From: Isoetes taiwanensis
Lineage: Eukaryota > Streptophyta > Lycopodiopsida > Isoetales > Isoetaceae
Reading direction: 5' to 3'
Assembly: GCA_021234155.1 (NCBI GenBank)
Contig: JAJEKV010000004.1
Location: forward strand, 30,103,305 to 30,167,304
DNA: 64,000 bases
The first letter of the stretch is position 1; each line of letters begins with the position of its first letter. The translations under genes were made by a program, and so were the position numbers. The notes beneath the pieces were generated by a model that saw only the letters and a program-made list of their open reading frames with translations, did not search any database and had not been told where the DNA came from. Positions 1 to 12,020 of the stretch are shown here, piece after piece.

Positions 1-300
1 TTAAAAGGAGCGTTTAAGGAATTCATAGTTCATACTTTTGTTAACGAAGATATTTTCCAGTCACATTGATAACACTATACCAAGTGAATCTTAGTGTAGT
101 TAGGATGTAGCTCCACTAAGGTGATCTTCCGCTCCCCGGATTTTGAAGTCTCATGTGGACGCATGATGCTACAGTCAGATCCTGCTCTGATGTGTAATTC
201 CACCATTGAACAGAGGTGAATAACTATTCTGCATGATAATCTTTCAATTCTTCTAATTGCAAGCTCAAACATACCAAAAGAACTAAAGAATTAGATCATT
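1..300. other. Intergenic DNA, nothing recognised
   Basis: No coding or structural signal is supported here. The only minus-strand open frame (75-272) is short and resembles no family I know. Confidence 0.4.
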
Positions 301-439
301 CTAGAATTGAAGCATTGCCAACATGGCATTGTTGAATCTATGTTACACTTGCATCTTCACACTGACCCCGAATTTTGGTCCACAGTTGTTTTTTACTTGT
401 ACGGAAGTGTTGTTTTATGCCAAAAACAACACCAAAATT

Positions 440-1020
440 GCCCCAAAAGTCCACGTGGCCCGTTTATCCGGATTTGCACAAAGAGAGTGGTTTTTTGGCA
501 AAAAAATCCCACGGTGGTTTTTCTAGCACTTTTTTGTTTTTTTGTCAACGTGTCCTTTTTTTCACTGTTGTTTTTACCGAACTTTTTCGACGTGTAGTTT
601 TTTTTCTTGAAACACGTTGTTTATCTTCCAAAAAACACGTAGGTTTAAATATTAGTACACGTGAAAAACCGAAAAAAAATAGTTGTTTTTTCCTTTTCAA
701 TATGTGTTGTTTCTTGTGTTATTTTGTTTTCTCCACTTGTAGTTTTTTAAAGTCGACATTGTTTTCCCAAAAAAAGGATATGTAATTTTCAAGAAATTCA
801 TATATATTATTTTAAAAATAATTGTTGTTTTCAAATGTTTCCAATTTTCTATATGTTGATATTTTGTCTCCATATGTAGTTTTTAAAAGGTGCCATTGTT
901 TTCTATTATTGTTTTCCTCATAAAAATATAGGTAATTTCAAAAAAATTCTACAATGGTCTTTTGAGAAAAAAAATCGTATATTGTTTTTACACAATATGA
1001 TATGTAGTTACTATAAAATC
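440..1020. repeat. Degenerate T-rich tandem repeat, ~135-150 bp period
   Basis: A motif close to TGTAGTTTTT followed ~20 bases later by ATTGTTTTC recurs near 591, 740, 873 and (weakly) 1005, giving diverged copies of about 130-150 bp. Runs of T and 'GTTGTTTT' dominate throughout. Open frames across this stretch, including a 136-codon one, are poor in composition and are by-products of the T-richness. No terminal inverted repeats or target duplications are visible, so the origin of the repeat is unknown. Confidence 0.45.
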
Positions 1021-1830
1021 AACAAGTTATTTTGAAATAAAAAAGCATTATTATGACATATAAGAAAAATAAATGTTGTTTTTAATATGTCTTTAACCAA
1101 TCATGTAGTGACACGTGGCATATATTTTCAAAAATAAATAAAAAAAATCCAGTATTCACTAGAATCTAGAAGGCAATATAATCATATTTTATTTTAAACA
1201 TGACATCAGACATCATTTTATTATTCTTTCTTGTTTATTCAATTTAAGCCTATCCAGCTAAGAAAGACTTTTGGGAATTGAACCCAACCAAGTCCATTAA
1301 ATTTAGACGTGTTTTAGAGGCCAAATTTCAATAATTATTGTTGTGAAAAATAATCAGAAGTTACAATCAAAAGTTACAATCAGAATTATTATTGCAATAG
1401 AAGTTATAACGAAATTTAACAGAGTTTTGAGATCAAAATTTTAACAAAAACTCGAATCTTAAGCTGTAAAGAAAGCTTTTTTATTTCGATCTTAAGACGG
1501 CTGTAGAAGACCCGTACAAAAGAGATTTTTATTTCGAATCTTAAGCCAATAGCAGAAGACACAAGTAGCAAAAGAGCAAAGGGCTGTTTTGGCGAGCCTA
1601 TTCACCCATTTTTTGCAGCCTTGAAAGAAGAAGGCCACAATGTAAAGAATACGGGGATACCTGACCAGTAGAAACATCTAAAGCATCCATTTGCATCGAA
1701 TGGCCTGCATATAAGCAACCAATTTTAGACGTCAAAAAACCAAAGTGGATGACTAAGATCTTTCCTATATGGGCTGAAAGGCACGCACCACTAACCAGAA
1801 TAGGAGTACTGGAAGTCAGAGATGGCCCGT
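1021..1830. other. AT-rich intergenic DNA
   Basis: No gene is supported. A short imperfect duplication around a 'TTTATTTCGA(A)TCTTAAG' motif lies at 1480-1545. Confidence 0.35.
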
Positions 1831-1839
1831 CGAGTAGCA

Positions 1840-2330
1840 GACAGAGCTATATATGAAACCCCGAGCATATAGGAGTTCGGTTAATTCTCAGCTCACAAAT
1901 CCGGTAAGAATCGCCTGTGGTTGGTAAGCTGAAACCCTAAACAGCAGTTATTTGTAATCAGATGGTAAGAATCCCCTGTATACCGCAAAGACAGATGCTC
2001 AATGAATTCTCTTACCTCATCCAGCCCCAAATCAGTTGTTTCCAATAATATTCCCTTTCGAAATACGAATCCAGTGCAGCTTCTGGAACTAGCAGAGTAT
2101 TCATGGGCGCCAAAAGCATACTCTACTCCATGTGCCGCAGGGGCAGAGCGCCATTGCCGGATTTGGTATCGCCATATCCAAGCAGAGGCATTTTTCTGGA
2201 GGGAACAAGGAGCGTTTGTTTCAAAATTTTCAAGTCCTTCAAACGTAAAAATACCAATGGGGGTATGGTGGCAGCAGGAGGATTATGCAGCAAAGGGATA
2301 GGGGGATTCATCAGTGTTCCTTGAGGGAGG
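1840..2330 (+). other. Possible 5' end of a transcribed locus (very tentative)
   Basis: A TATA-like 'CTATATATGAAA' at about 1848 is followed by leader-like sequence with two 'GGTAAGAATC(G/C)CCTGT' segments (near 1903 and 1965). Two overlapping open frames follow: 99 codons at 2002-2301 and 73 codons at 2103-2324. The longer protein is Ser/Asn-rich at the N terminus and contains 'NPVQLLELAEYSW' and 'CRIWYRHIQAEAFFW'. I recognise no domain. It could be the first exon of an unknown gene, a decayed gene fragment, or chance. Neither frame shows a convincing downstream partner. Confidence 0.2.
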
Positions 2331-3715
2331 CCCATGTTATTGGATAAGACGCAGTTCTCAGCAAAGAAATTAGACATGATGCTCTCGATATTTGGCAATC
2401 ATCTCAACTATATGATAACAATTGAGGAACTGATAGAAGAAAACCGGGATGAAGTCTTGCAACTAGTTTTTCGATTTACAGATGTCTGCCAGGCAGGAGC
2501 TACAAGGTCGCATTTCTGCATGCGGCATATGGCCTGCTCGAATCCAGGGAGGCCGGCCAGTGACTAGGGGACTGGATCTGTGGTCGGATCACCACTAAAG
2601 CAGGGCAGCATGCACAAGGCGCCATAGCCATTCGGGGGAAGGAAAAACACAAGGCGGCAGGGAGGGAAAGGAAAAACACAATGCGCAGTGTTAATCTCAG
2701 GCAACCAATGAAATTACAGGACATGGATCGACATCTTAGCCATTGATCTCACCGCCAATCTCCACCGTCAATTCTAAGGACCAATCAGAGAATAGGACGG
2801 AGATCAAGATCTATGCCATCCATCTAAGCCATTGGTTAAACTACTGCTTGGATGCATATTTAAACTCAAAAAAATACTAGGGAAATTGTTTTAAAATGTC
2901 CCATATTTCTTGATACTTATGAAAATGCCCCTATATTATAAGAAATTGCCAAATTGCCCCTAATGGGGAACGTCAAACTGGATGACGAGCAAAAGCGATG
3001 GAGATGGACGAGTTCTAGAGTATGTCCGAACGACCTTGCTACAACAAAAACAGAGGGATTACTCCATACTCCTCCAATGAATTAACATTATTAAAAACTT
3101 TATAGCTTAGAAGCTGCATCACTGCTCATTTAACTTGTAGAGATTGTCGAAACCTCTATGTGTTGGCATCTTTTTCAATTGAAACCCATAAATGACCAAT
3201 TTCTAAGATCAAGAATTATCATCTACAATGATAATCCTCTTCAAAACTCCATTATGTTTCGATAAAATCCTTGATGCCGCCCTCTGAACAAGTGTTCTTG
3301 AACAATCTGCAGGAAATAAATGCTCTGCAACGGTGAACAAGATAATTTCGTAAATGTTTATCATATTTTGCAGAAATTGGTGCAGGTCAGGCCTATTCCA
3401 CATTACAAACTTCACTTTGGAACTGAATCATACGAATTAATATGGAAGTCGAATAATAACAAATGAAGCTCGTGCACATTTATTTCCTGAAGGCATAAAA
3501 TGCAAATTTGACCTGGTGTGGAAGTAGACAATCATTAGTCATTTTGAACAGGATCTTGCATAGTATATCACTTATAGGGACTGTGTTGACGCCAGAAGAT
3601 GGACCCTTAACACCTTCTGAAAAGTAGTTTGTCTCAAATGTCCTCTCCGTATGGTCCTGACAACGAATGGGCATCTCCCGCAATCCATAAATTGGCTCTT
3701 CTAATAGACTCAGAA
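2331..3715. other. Intergenic DNA, nothing recognised
   Basis: Short open frames on both strands (60-90 codons) lack recognisable motifs. No RNA gene or mobile-element terminus could be seen. Confidence 0.35.
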
Positions 3716-3717
3716 CA

Positions 3718-5040
3718 TCGACTTAGGTGGCATGTTGGAGCCTAGGTGGCATGTTTGAGCCACCTTGGCATGTTGGAGCCTTGGTGGTACGTTGGAGCCT
3801 AGGTGGTACGTTGGAGCCTAGGTGGCATGTTGGAGCCTAGGTGGCATGCTTGAGCCTAGGTGGCATGTTGGAGCCCGCGTGGCATGTTTGAGGCACCTTG
3901 GCATCTTAGGTGGCATGTTGGAGCCCTTGTGGCATGTTTGAGCCACCTTGGAATGTTTGAACCGACTAGCTAGCATGTTGGAACCCATGTGGCATGTTTG
4001 GGCCACCTTGGCACGTTAGAGCCTAGGTGGCATGTTGGAGCCAACGTGGCGATGTTTGAGCCACCTTGGCATATTTGGGCCTAGGTGGCATGTTGGAGCC
4101 TAGGTGGCACGCTGGAGACTATGTGGCATGTTGGAGCCTAGGTGGCATGTTCGAGACTATGTGGCATGTTGGAGACTAGGTGGCATGTTTCAGCCACCTT
4201 GGCATGTTTTAGCCTAGGTGGCATGTTGGAGCCCACAGGCATGTTTGAGCATGTTGGAACCTAGGTGGCATATTTGAGCCACCTTGGCATGTTTTAGCCT
4301 AGGTGGCATGTTGGAGCCTATGTGGATGTTTGAGCCACCTTGGCATGTCTAAGCCTAGGTGGCATGTTGGAGTCTAGGTGTCATGTTGGAGCCTAGGTGG
4401 CATGTTGGAGTCTAGGTGGCGGTTTGAGCAATCTTGGATGTTTGAGCCACCTTGACATGTTGGAGCCTAGGTGGCATGTTGGAGCCCACGTGGCATGTTT
4501 GAGCCACCTTGGCATATTTGGGGCCTAGATGGCATGTTGGAGCCTAGATGGCACGCTGGAGACTATGTGGCATGTTGGAGCCTAGGTGGCATGTTCGAGA
4601 CTATGTGGCATGTTGGAGACTAGGTGGCATGTTGGCTTAGGTGGCCTTGGGATGTTTGAGCCTAGGTGGAGGCAGTCGGGGCCCGTGTGGCATGTTTGAG
4701 CCACCTTGGCATGTTCGATGGCCTCCTGGAACCCTCAAGGCATATTGGAGCCATCTTGGCATGTTTGAGCCACCTTGGCATGTTGGAGCCTAGGTGGCAT
4801 GTTGGAGCCCACGTGGCATGTTTGAGCCACCTTGGAATGTTTAAGGCTAGGTGGCATATTGAGACTATGTGGCATGTTGGAGACTAGGTGGCATGTGTGA
4901 GCCTAGGTGGCATGTTTGAGCCACCTTGGCATGTTTGAGCCTAGGTGGCATGTTTGAGCCTAGGTGGCATGTTGGAGCCGCTGGCATGTTTGAGCCACGT
5001 TGGCATGTTAGGTGGCATGTTGAAGCCCATGTGGCACTCC
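3718..5040. repeat. 19-bp minisatellite, about 70 units
   Basis: The unit is close to 'GGTGGCATGTTGGAGCCTA' (19 bp), alternating with variants 'GGCATGTTTGAGCCACCTT' and 'CACGTGGCATGTTTGAGCC'. About 1.3 kb holds roughly 70 diverged units. Because 19 is not a multiple of three, successive units read through all three frames and create spurious Cys/His/Met-rich open frames on both strands. The sub-motifs AGGTGGC and GCCACCTT are near-complementary, so adjacent units can form small hairpins. The same unit reappears at 9219-9420 beyond a block of different repeats. Confidence 0.93.
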
Positions 5041-5289
5041 AAGTGGTGACATGGCATGCCAAGAAAGCAAGGCCAAGTTTTGACTAGGCCAAAAATGAAA
5101 AGATGTCCATCTCTGGTCTTTTCATTGGGTGATGTTGGCAAATTTTGGATGACATGGCTAGATGGTGGTGACATGGACATGATGACTAGGACTCTATGCA
5201 AGAAATATGATAACCTTTGAAATTTTTGGTAGAGGAGTTTGGCAAGGAATAGAATAAAGGGATCTGAAGAACTTAAAGCTACCGACACA
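5041..5289. other. Spacer between minisatellite and inverted array
   Basis: Unique-looking sequence with several 'GATGACATGG' and 'GGTGACATGG' motifs. No coding signal. Confidence 0.35.
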
Positions 5290-6610
5290 CTTTCCCAACT
5301 CAACTGTGCCAGACTTTGGCGCAGCTTTCACCGTGAGGGGAGAGGCCGACCCCCGTGAGATGGACCCTCGAAGGTGGTCGAGGCAGCCTTTTCCTATCGG
5401 GCCGCTCCTCCGGGAGGGCAAATGCCAATTCCCCCCCTCCCTCCGAGCTCAATTTTCCTATCCGACCGCTGAATCCGCTTATTCAAGTAACCCGCCGAAA
5501 GGTGTTCAAAAAATCCAAGATCCTTCCCGAGAACTTATCACACCACGAAGCGCTCAAGGGTTGACCGCATAGAAAACCAAGTGTTTTGTTGTTCTGGGCA
5601 GTACAAAAAGGCTCGAATGGAGATTTGACTTTCCCATGTCGTCCGGAATGGCGAAATTACCCAGTGGACCAAATACATGGTCATTTTTGGCAACGAAAGA
5701 AACATGAACCCTCTACATAGCAAAGATTCGCACCACCTCCAACGCCAATTGACTCACGAACGCAATCGATCCAAAACGAAACCATGTGCCTTGCCAAAGT
5801 TATTGTAGGGTTTACGCTATGGAGGTCGAGTTTTATTCAACGCCAAACTTGAGACATGGTCGAGAAGCCGCAGCTGAAAATAAGAAGCAATCGAAACCGA
5901 TTTAAATGGGGTTTGGATTTACCGAGGTGCTTTCCTACCGCTGCTCCTCCCGGAGGGCAAATGCCAATGCCTCCCTTCCCTAACCCGGTTTCCTATCCGA
6001 ATTTGAATTCTCCATTCAAGTAACTTGCTTCGAAAGCAGGTTCAAAAATTCAAGATCCGTCCGGAGAACATATCAAACCGCAGTGTCCTGCAATGACCGT
6101 AGAAACCCAAGTGTTTTGTCGTCGGGCAATACGGGCGTTCGAATGGAGATTTGACTTCGCCATGTCGTCCAAAACAAAAAATTACCCTAGGGACCAAGTT
6201 ACACGGTCATTTTTGCAACAAAAAGAAACACCTAACTCTCTACATGGCGGTATTCTCGCCCTCCTCACCGAGGCCAAATTCACTACTTAACGGTTGGACA
6301 TGAGCTACTTTGGCGCTTCTCGAGCAGGGGTGGTCTTCTTCCCACCTAACCTTAGTCTCCGTGGTAATATCGATGTTTCGAGTCCGCTGGGCGAGTCGAT
6401 CACGCCCGGTGGGAGAGTTGCCCGCCCATGGCGTGGACCTTCCAGAGAGGACCTTTGGGTCGAATCGCCCCTCGAAGGTTTTAGGGCTCCGCCTTCCTCA
6501 AGCGCCAACGCCCCACTACCTCATGACATTGTGCAAGATCCTGGTCCAATCATTAGTATGGCCTCCAAAACGCAAACCCCGCGGCCTTGCCGTGTTATTG
6601 TAGGGTTTAC
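5290..6610 (+). repeat. Plus-oriented arm of a complex inverted repeat array (~0.8-kb units)
   Basis: Ordered sub-motifs recur in plus orientation: 'GGGCAAATGCCAAT', 'CCAAGTGTTTTGT', 'GAATGGAGATTTGACTT', 'GGTCATTTTTG', 'ATGAGCTACTTTGGCGCTTC' and 'TATTGTAGGGTTTACGCT'. A partial unit (5290-5800) precedes a fuller one; the last motif recurs at about 5801 and 6595, a ~795-bp period. The same motifs occur in reverse order and orientation at 6880-9210. Open frames of ~65-160 codons inside are not conserved in frame between copies, which argues against coding function. Confidence 0.85.
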
Positions 6611-9212
6611 GCTTGTGGAGGCCAAAACGCGGTCATTTGCACTTGGGATCCGTGTACCTTTTTCAACATGCATGCGAGCCATGGCAACCGAAATAATGCA
6701 CTTTGGATCTATTGGCGATCCCGAATCATTCCAAAAAAATTTGCTACTACAAAATGTGTTCTTGACTTCTAATTAAGACACCGAGGAGGATAAATCCAAA
6801 CCCCATGTCATCGGGCTTATTGTTTGTTTTCAATCGCAGCCTTCTCGACCATGTCTCAAGTGCAACTGAATAAAACTCGACCTCCATAACGTGAAACTCT
6901 ACGATAAACCTAGCAACACATTGTGGTTTACGCTTTGGAGGCCAAAACATGGTCGACTTTCTTTGATAACTAGGTGGACCATTTCTAAATATGCATGGGG
7001 AGCCATGAGAACTGAAATAACAGAGTTTCGATCTATTGGCGAACCCGAATGATCCCAAACAATTTTGCTAATGCGATAAGGCGGAGAAACCTAGATTTTT
7101 AATTGCAAAACTAGGAGGAAATTAAATCCAAACCCCATTCCGGGCAGCTTCTATTCCTGCGTGTTTTCAAACGCAAATGCCGACCATGTCCCAAGTGCAA
7201 TGGACCAAAGCCCGACCTCCATAACGTAAACCCTACAATAACCCGGCAAGGCACAGTGGTTTACGCTTTTGGAGGCCATACCCCCAGTCGATTGGACCAG
7301 GATCTTGCACAATGTCATGAGGTAGTGGGAGGGTGTTGAGCCGTAAGATTTAGAGCCCTAAAACCTTCTAGAAGCGCTTCGACCCAAAGGTCCTCTCTCG
7401 AAGGTCCCCTCGCCACACGAATCCGCAACTCTCCCACCCCGAACCGTGATCCGACTCGCCAACGGACTCAAAACATCGACATTACCCCGGAGACCAAGTT
7501 TCATGGGCGTAAGACCACCCCCGCCTCCGAAGCGCCAAAGTAGCTCATGTCCAACACGCTCGTATTGAATTGGCCTTAGCGGAGGGTGCGTAATACCGCC
7601 ATGTAGAGGGTTCGTGTTTCTTTGCTGCAAAAATGACCGTGTAACTTGGTCCATAGGGTAATTTCGCTTGTTTCGCATTCGACATGGCTAAGTCAAATCT
7701 CCATTCCGAGCCTTTGTACCGCCTTGAACGACAAAACACTTGGGTTTCTACACGGCCGACCGCGGACACTTTGCGTTTGATATGTTCTCCTGACAGATCT
7801 TGAATTTTTGAACCTGCTCGGGCAAGTTACTTGAAGCATGGATTCAACGGCCGGATAGGGAAACCGGTTCCTAGGAAGGGAGGCATTGGCATTTGCCCTC
7901 CCGAGGAGCACCGGTAGGAAAGCCCGCCCGGTAAATCCAAACTCCATTTCGCCGGCTTATTGTTTGTTTTCAATCGCAGCCTTCTTCGACCATGTCTCAA
8001 GTGCAATCGAATAAAACTTCGACCTCCATAACGTAAACCCTACAATAACCCCGCAAGGCACGTGGTTTACGCTTTGGAGGCCATACCCCAGTCGATTGAC
8101 CAGGATCTTGCACAATGTCATGAGGTAGTGGGAGGGCATTGACGCTTTAAGATTTCGAGCCCTAAACCTTCCAAAAGCGATTCGACCCAAAGGTCCTCTC
8201 TCGAAGGTCCCCGCCACGGACGGGCAACTCTCCCACCCCTAACCGCGTGGATCCGACCGCCAACGGACTCAAACATCGACATTACCCCTCAAGACCAAGT
8301 TTCAGGCGGGCGTAAGACCACCCATGCTCCGTGAAGCGCCAAAGTAGCTCATGTCCAACACGCTCAGTAGTGAATTGGCCTTATTATCGGAGGGTGCGTA
8401 ATACGCCATGTAGAGGGTTCGTTTTCTTTTGCCGCAAAAATGACCATGTAACTTGGTCCCTAAGTGTTTCGCTATTTCTGACGACATGGCTAAGTCAAAT
8501 CTCCATTCCTGAGCCTTCGTATTGTCCGAACGACAAAACACTTGGGTTTCTACACGGCCGATCCGCAGGACACTTTTGCGGTTTGATATGTTCTCCCTGA
8601 CAGATCTTGAATTTTTTGAACCTCGCCGAAGCAAGTTACTTGAATGGAGAATTCAACTGGCCGGATAGGGAAACCGGGTCCCGAAGGAGGTATTGGCATT
8701 TGCCCTCCCGAGGAGCATTGGTAGGAAAGCCCGCCTCGGTAAATCCAAACCCCATTTCGCCGGGCTTATTGTTTGTTTTCAATCGGCAGCTTTCTCACCA
8801 TGTCTCAAGTGCGCGTACTAAAATCCTCGACCTCCATAACGTAAACCCTACAATAACGAAGCAACGCGACGGGTTTACGCTTTGGGAGGCCAAAACGGGT
8901 CGACTTCTTTGATAACTAGGTGGACCATTTCTAAACATGCATGGGGAGCCATGAGAACTGAAATAACAGAGTTTTGATCTAGTCGCCAATCCGAGTGACC
9001 CCAAACAATTTTGCTACTGCACAAGGCGCTCTACACTTTTAATTGCAAAACTAGGAGGAGAATAAATCCAAACCCCATTCTTGCAATTTCTATTGCCTCG
9101 TGTTTTCAAAAGCAGCTGCTCGGCCATGTCCCAAGTGCAACGGACCAAAGCCCGACCTCCATAACGTAAACCCTACAATAACCTGGCAAGGCATAGGGTT
9201 TACGTCCCATAT
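6611..9212 (-). repeat. Minus-oriented arm of the inverted array: 807-bp and 331-bp units
   Basis: Junction modules made of 'CCTCCATAACGTAAACCCTA' followed shortly by 'GGTTTACGCTTTGGAGGCC' lie near 6885, 7215, 8022, 8829 and 9160. Spacings are about 330, 807, 807 and 331 bp, an ordered B-A-A-B arrangement. Each junction is itself an imperfect inverted repeat (CCTCCATAACGTAAACC against GGTTTACGCTTTGGAGG), so it can fold. B units share 'GGTGGACCATTTCTAAA' and 'GCATGGGGAGCCATGAGAAC'; A units share the motifs of the plus arm in reverse. Orientation switches at about 6600-6620. The 160-codon and 106-codon frames here are judged incidental. Confidence 0.85.
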
Positions 9213-9218
9213 CCCCAC

Positions 9219-9420
9219 TCGAGTTCCTAGATGGCATGCTTGAGCCTAGGTGCCATACCTGACCCACATTGGCATGTTGGAGAACTTGGCATGTTGGAGC
9301 GTATTTGGCATGTTGGAGCTGATGTGGCATGCTTGACCCTAGGTGGCATGTTAGAGCCTAGGTGGCATGGTGGAGCCACGTTGATATTAGAGCCCACGCG
9401 GCATGTTGTTGCGTAGGTGT
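9219..9420. repeat. Right-hand remnant of the 19-bp minisatellite
   Basis: About ten diverged units of the GGTGGCATGTTGGAGCCTA family resume directly after the inverted array. The two minisatellite blocks were probably one locus, or were co-amplified with the block between them. Confidence 0.85.
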
Positions 9421-11020
9421 AATTTAGAATGGTAGGCTTAATCTTAGGTATTCGAGATTAGTTATGTTGGCTTAATTTATTCCGACTTCAATTTCTAGTT
9501 ATAGAAAGCTAGGCGAGTCTTGATCATTGTTATTTAGCCTTGCAAGTGGAAACTGTTGTATCTCCTGGGTGAAATTTAACTCGGGAATAATGACTACATA
9601 CTTAAATATAGACCATACATCATGTACCCCTAACCTTGTCGATTTATTTTATTTTTCCCATATCAAGATTAGTGCAAGAACTGAGTCCAGATGAAACTTA
9701 TAAGGAAGATATGGATCTAGGGTAGTTGGTACTCGTGTTGGCAATGACATCCCAGGCGGTAGAAACTAGGCCTCTGATTATATTAATGCATGGGCTACTA
9801 CCCGCTCTCATCAATTATACCTGTGCATCAATTATACCCATGCATGGGCTACATGTCATTCTGGCATTTTTTTCCTGTGGGCAGCACATGTGGCGATGTT
9901 AGAGTGGCTCAATTGACCTCTACGTTAGGGCAAACCCCTTTTGTTGGGCTTTCCCTTTTACTGGGCATGGCACTGTTTGATTTCCTATTGAATCGCCATT
10001 TAGGTAGTAGGTTTAAGTGGGGCATCTTTGGCTGCATCAAATGTGACTGCCACATTTTTCACTATCCCTTGTGGGTTTGCTTCTATTCTTGGAAGTCCTC
10101 TTTGATATGTCTGATCTGTTAATTAAACTAGTCTAAAGGCTCCTATACATCTGAAAGCATCATTCTGGCCTGTCCAACATGTTGCATATATTTATTTAGA
10201 GTCATATGATTTTGATTTTTACATATTTTTCTTTAACTAGTGCGCAAGCACCAGGCTTCAACCCATGGGTAAAGATGAGCAGTTTGGCCTTAGTTGTCAG
10301 ACATTGTTTAAAATAGCCTCTATAAAATAGTTGTCAGACATTGTTTAAAATAGCCTCTATAAACCCTAAACCCTGTAAAAAAGGAAGAAAGCACTTACAG
10401 CAGAACTCCAGCAAGATTGCCATTTAAACAAGAATAAAGGCCCTTAAGAGATAATCTTTCCACCCAATCCAGTTGCCTACAAAAACCTACATATGCATAA
10501 TGCAATATCATCCATAAGCATATTGAGAAATCCTCAAACGAAGTATCTTAAAAAAGGAAGTTACAATGAGAAAGAATTAGATAGTTAGGCATTACACACT
10601 AATCTAAATACGAAGAAAGTTAGTGGATAAGACTGCAGCAGGTTACGGTCACGGTAGGCTGAACTTTCCTGATAGGACACGAGCAACTAAATTTCACCAT
10701 CGTCTAGATAAATCACACTAAGTCTAGACCGAGAAAATAATTTTAGATAAACAAATTAAGTAGTGGATAGTTAACCGTTTCAAATAGGAATTGTCAATTC
10801 TATTGCATCCATACTCCTTAGGAAGCTTAGCCAACGATTTAAAAGATTCCTATGCAGAAGTATGACAAAGATATTCTGATGCAATTGTTTGAATTGGGAA
10901 GTCATCAAACTATAACGCCTAGCCACTAGTTTAGAGGATTACCATGCAGAGGAGAGCTCGATACCTTCAGCACATGACTCTCGGAAGCAAGGTTTTCCCG
11001 AGCAAGGTTTTCCCGAGTTT
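9421..11020. other. Intergenic DNA with short duplications
   Basis: No gene is recognised; a 110-codon frame at 9790-10122 has no family resemblance. A 37-bp direct duplication starting 'GTTGTCAGACATTG' sits at 10293 and 10330. A 15-bp 'CAAGGTTTTCCCGAG' duplication lies near 10989-11018. 'ATACC(C)(T)GTGCATCAATTAT'-like text is repeated near 9815-9835. Confidence 0.45.
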
Positions 11021-11084
11021 GTGTTTAGGTTTAAGGTGTTAGCTGTGGTATTTTGCTTGATGGCTCCAACAATTACATCTCTAA

Positions 11085-11340
11085 TTCTTAGTGCAAATCG
11101 TCTAAGTGCAATAAGTTATCTTGTTTTTCAAAGAACCATTGGATTCTTAGTGCAAATCGTTTGTGCAATAAGTTATCTTGTTTTTCAAAGAACCATTGGA
11201 TTCTTAGTGCAAATCGTCTAAGTGCAATAAGTTATCTTGTTTTTCAAAGAACCATTGGATTCTTAGTGCAAATCGTCTAAGTGCAATAAGTTATCTTGTT
11301 TTTCAAAGAACCATTGCATTCTTAGAAAGAACCATTGGAT
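11085..11340. repeat. 59-bp tandem repeat, about four copies
   Basis: The unit begins 'TTCTTAGTGCAAATCGTCTA' and ends 'CAAAGAACCATTGGA'. Starts lie at 11085, 11144, 11201, 11260 and a truncated one at 11319. One unit carries a 2-bp deletion (57 bp). Copies are nearly identical, so the array is young. There are no variable spacers, so it is not CRISPR-like. Confidence 0.93.
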
Positions 11341-11419
11341 AAGATAAATTAGATACAATTAAAACCATTGGATGACGTGGATAACTATTGGATCGTCTAT
11401 AGCGAACCTTAGTATCAAC

Positions 11420-11935
11420 TAGATGTAGGCATGGTTTAATGGTGTTCCACTAATGATATCCAAAATGGGGGGATAATGTTAGAATATTGCGTAGTCTTGC
11501 CATTTTATAATGCTTGGGGATTTGTTGCAATGGTCCTATTCCCCATAAACAATTACATCTCGAATTCTTAATGGTCTAAATTATACCAAGATGTAGGAAC
11601 AGTTTAATGGTGTTCCACTAAAGATATCCAAAATGGGGGAATAATGTTAGGATATTGCATGGTCTTGTCATTTTAATGCTTGGGGATTTGTTGCAATGGT
11701 CCTTTCCTCCATAAAGAAATACATCTCACAATTCTTAATGGTTTGTTATGCAAAAATGTAGGCGTGGTTTAATGGTCTTTCTCTAACAATATCCAAAATG
11801 TTAGGATATTGTTAGGATTTTATGGGTTCTATGACATTAATGCTTAGGGATTTGTTGCAAATGTCCTCCCCCACCCCTCAAGGAATACAAATCAAATTCT
11901 TGATGGTTTTGTTATGCAAAAATAGGTGTTAAGTA
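11420..11935. repeat. ~167-bp tandem repeat, three diverged copies
   Basis: Units begin 'GATGTAGGCATGGTTTAATG' near 11422, 11590 and 11755. Each contains 'ATATCCAAAATG', 'GCTT(G)GGGATTTGTTGCAA' and 'AATTCTTAATGG(T)'. Periods are 168 and 165 bp. A fourth unit is only begun near 11920. Copies differ by many substitutions, so the array is older than the adjacent 59-bp array. Confidence 0.88.
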
Positions 11936-12020
11936 ATTGAAGTAGTTGAAGTAACTTGTCTTACATGGAATACTAGTATCGGGACATGTGATGGTGCACG
12001 TGCATCACATGTAGCAAATC

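Noticed and set aside
375-785. 136-codon plus-strand frame rich in Phe, Lys and Cys
   Set aside because: It results from T- and A-rich low-complexity repeat DNA and has no family resemblance.
3818-5062. Several Cys/His/Met-rich open frames across the 19-bp minisatellite
   Set aside because: They are translations of a non-triplet repeat that stays open in several frames on both strands.
11085-11340. Regular direct repeats that might suggest a CRISPR array
   Set aside because: The copies are contiguous without unique spacers, and the context is a plant nuclear genome.
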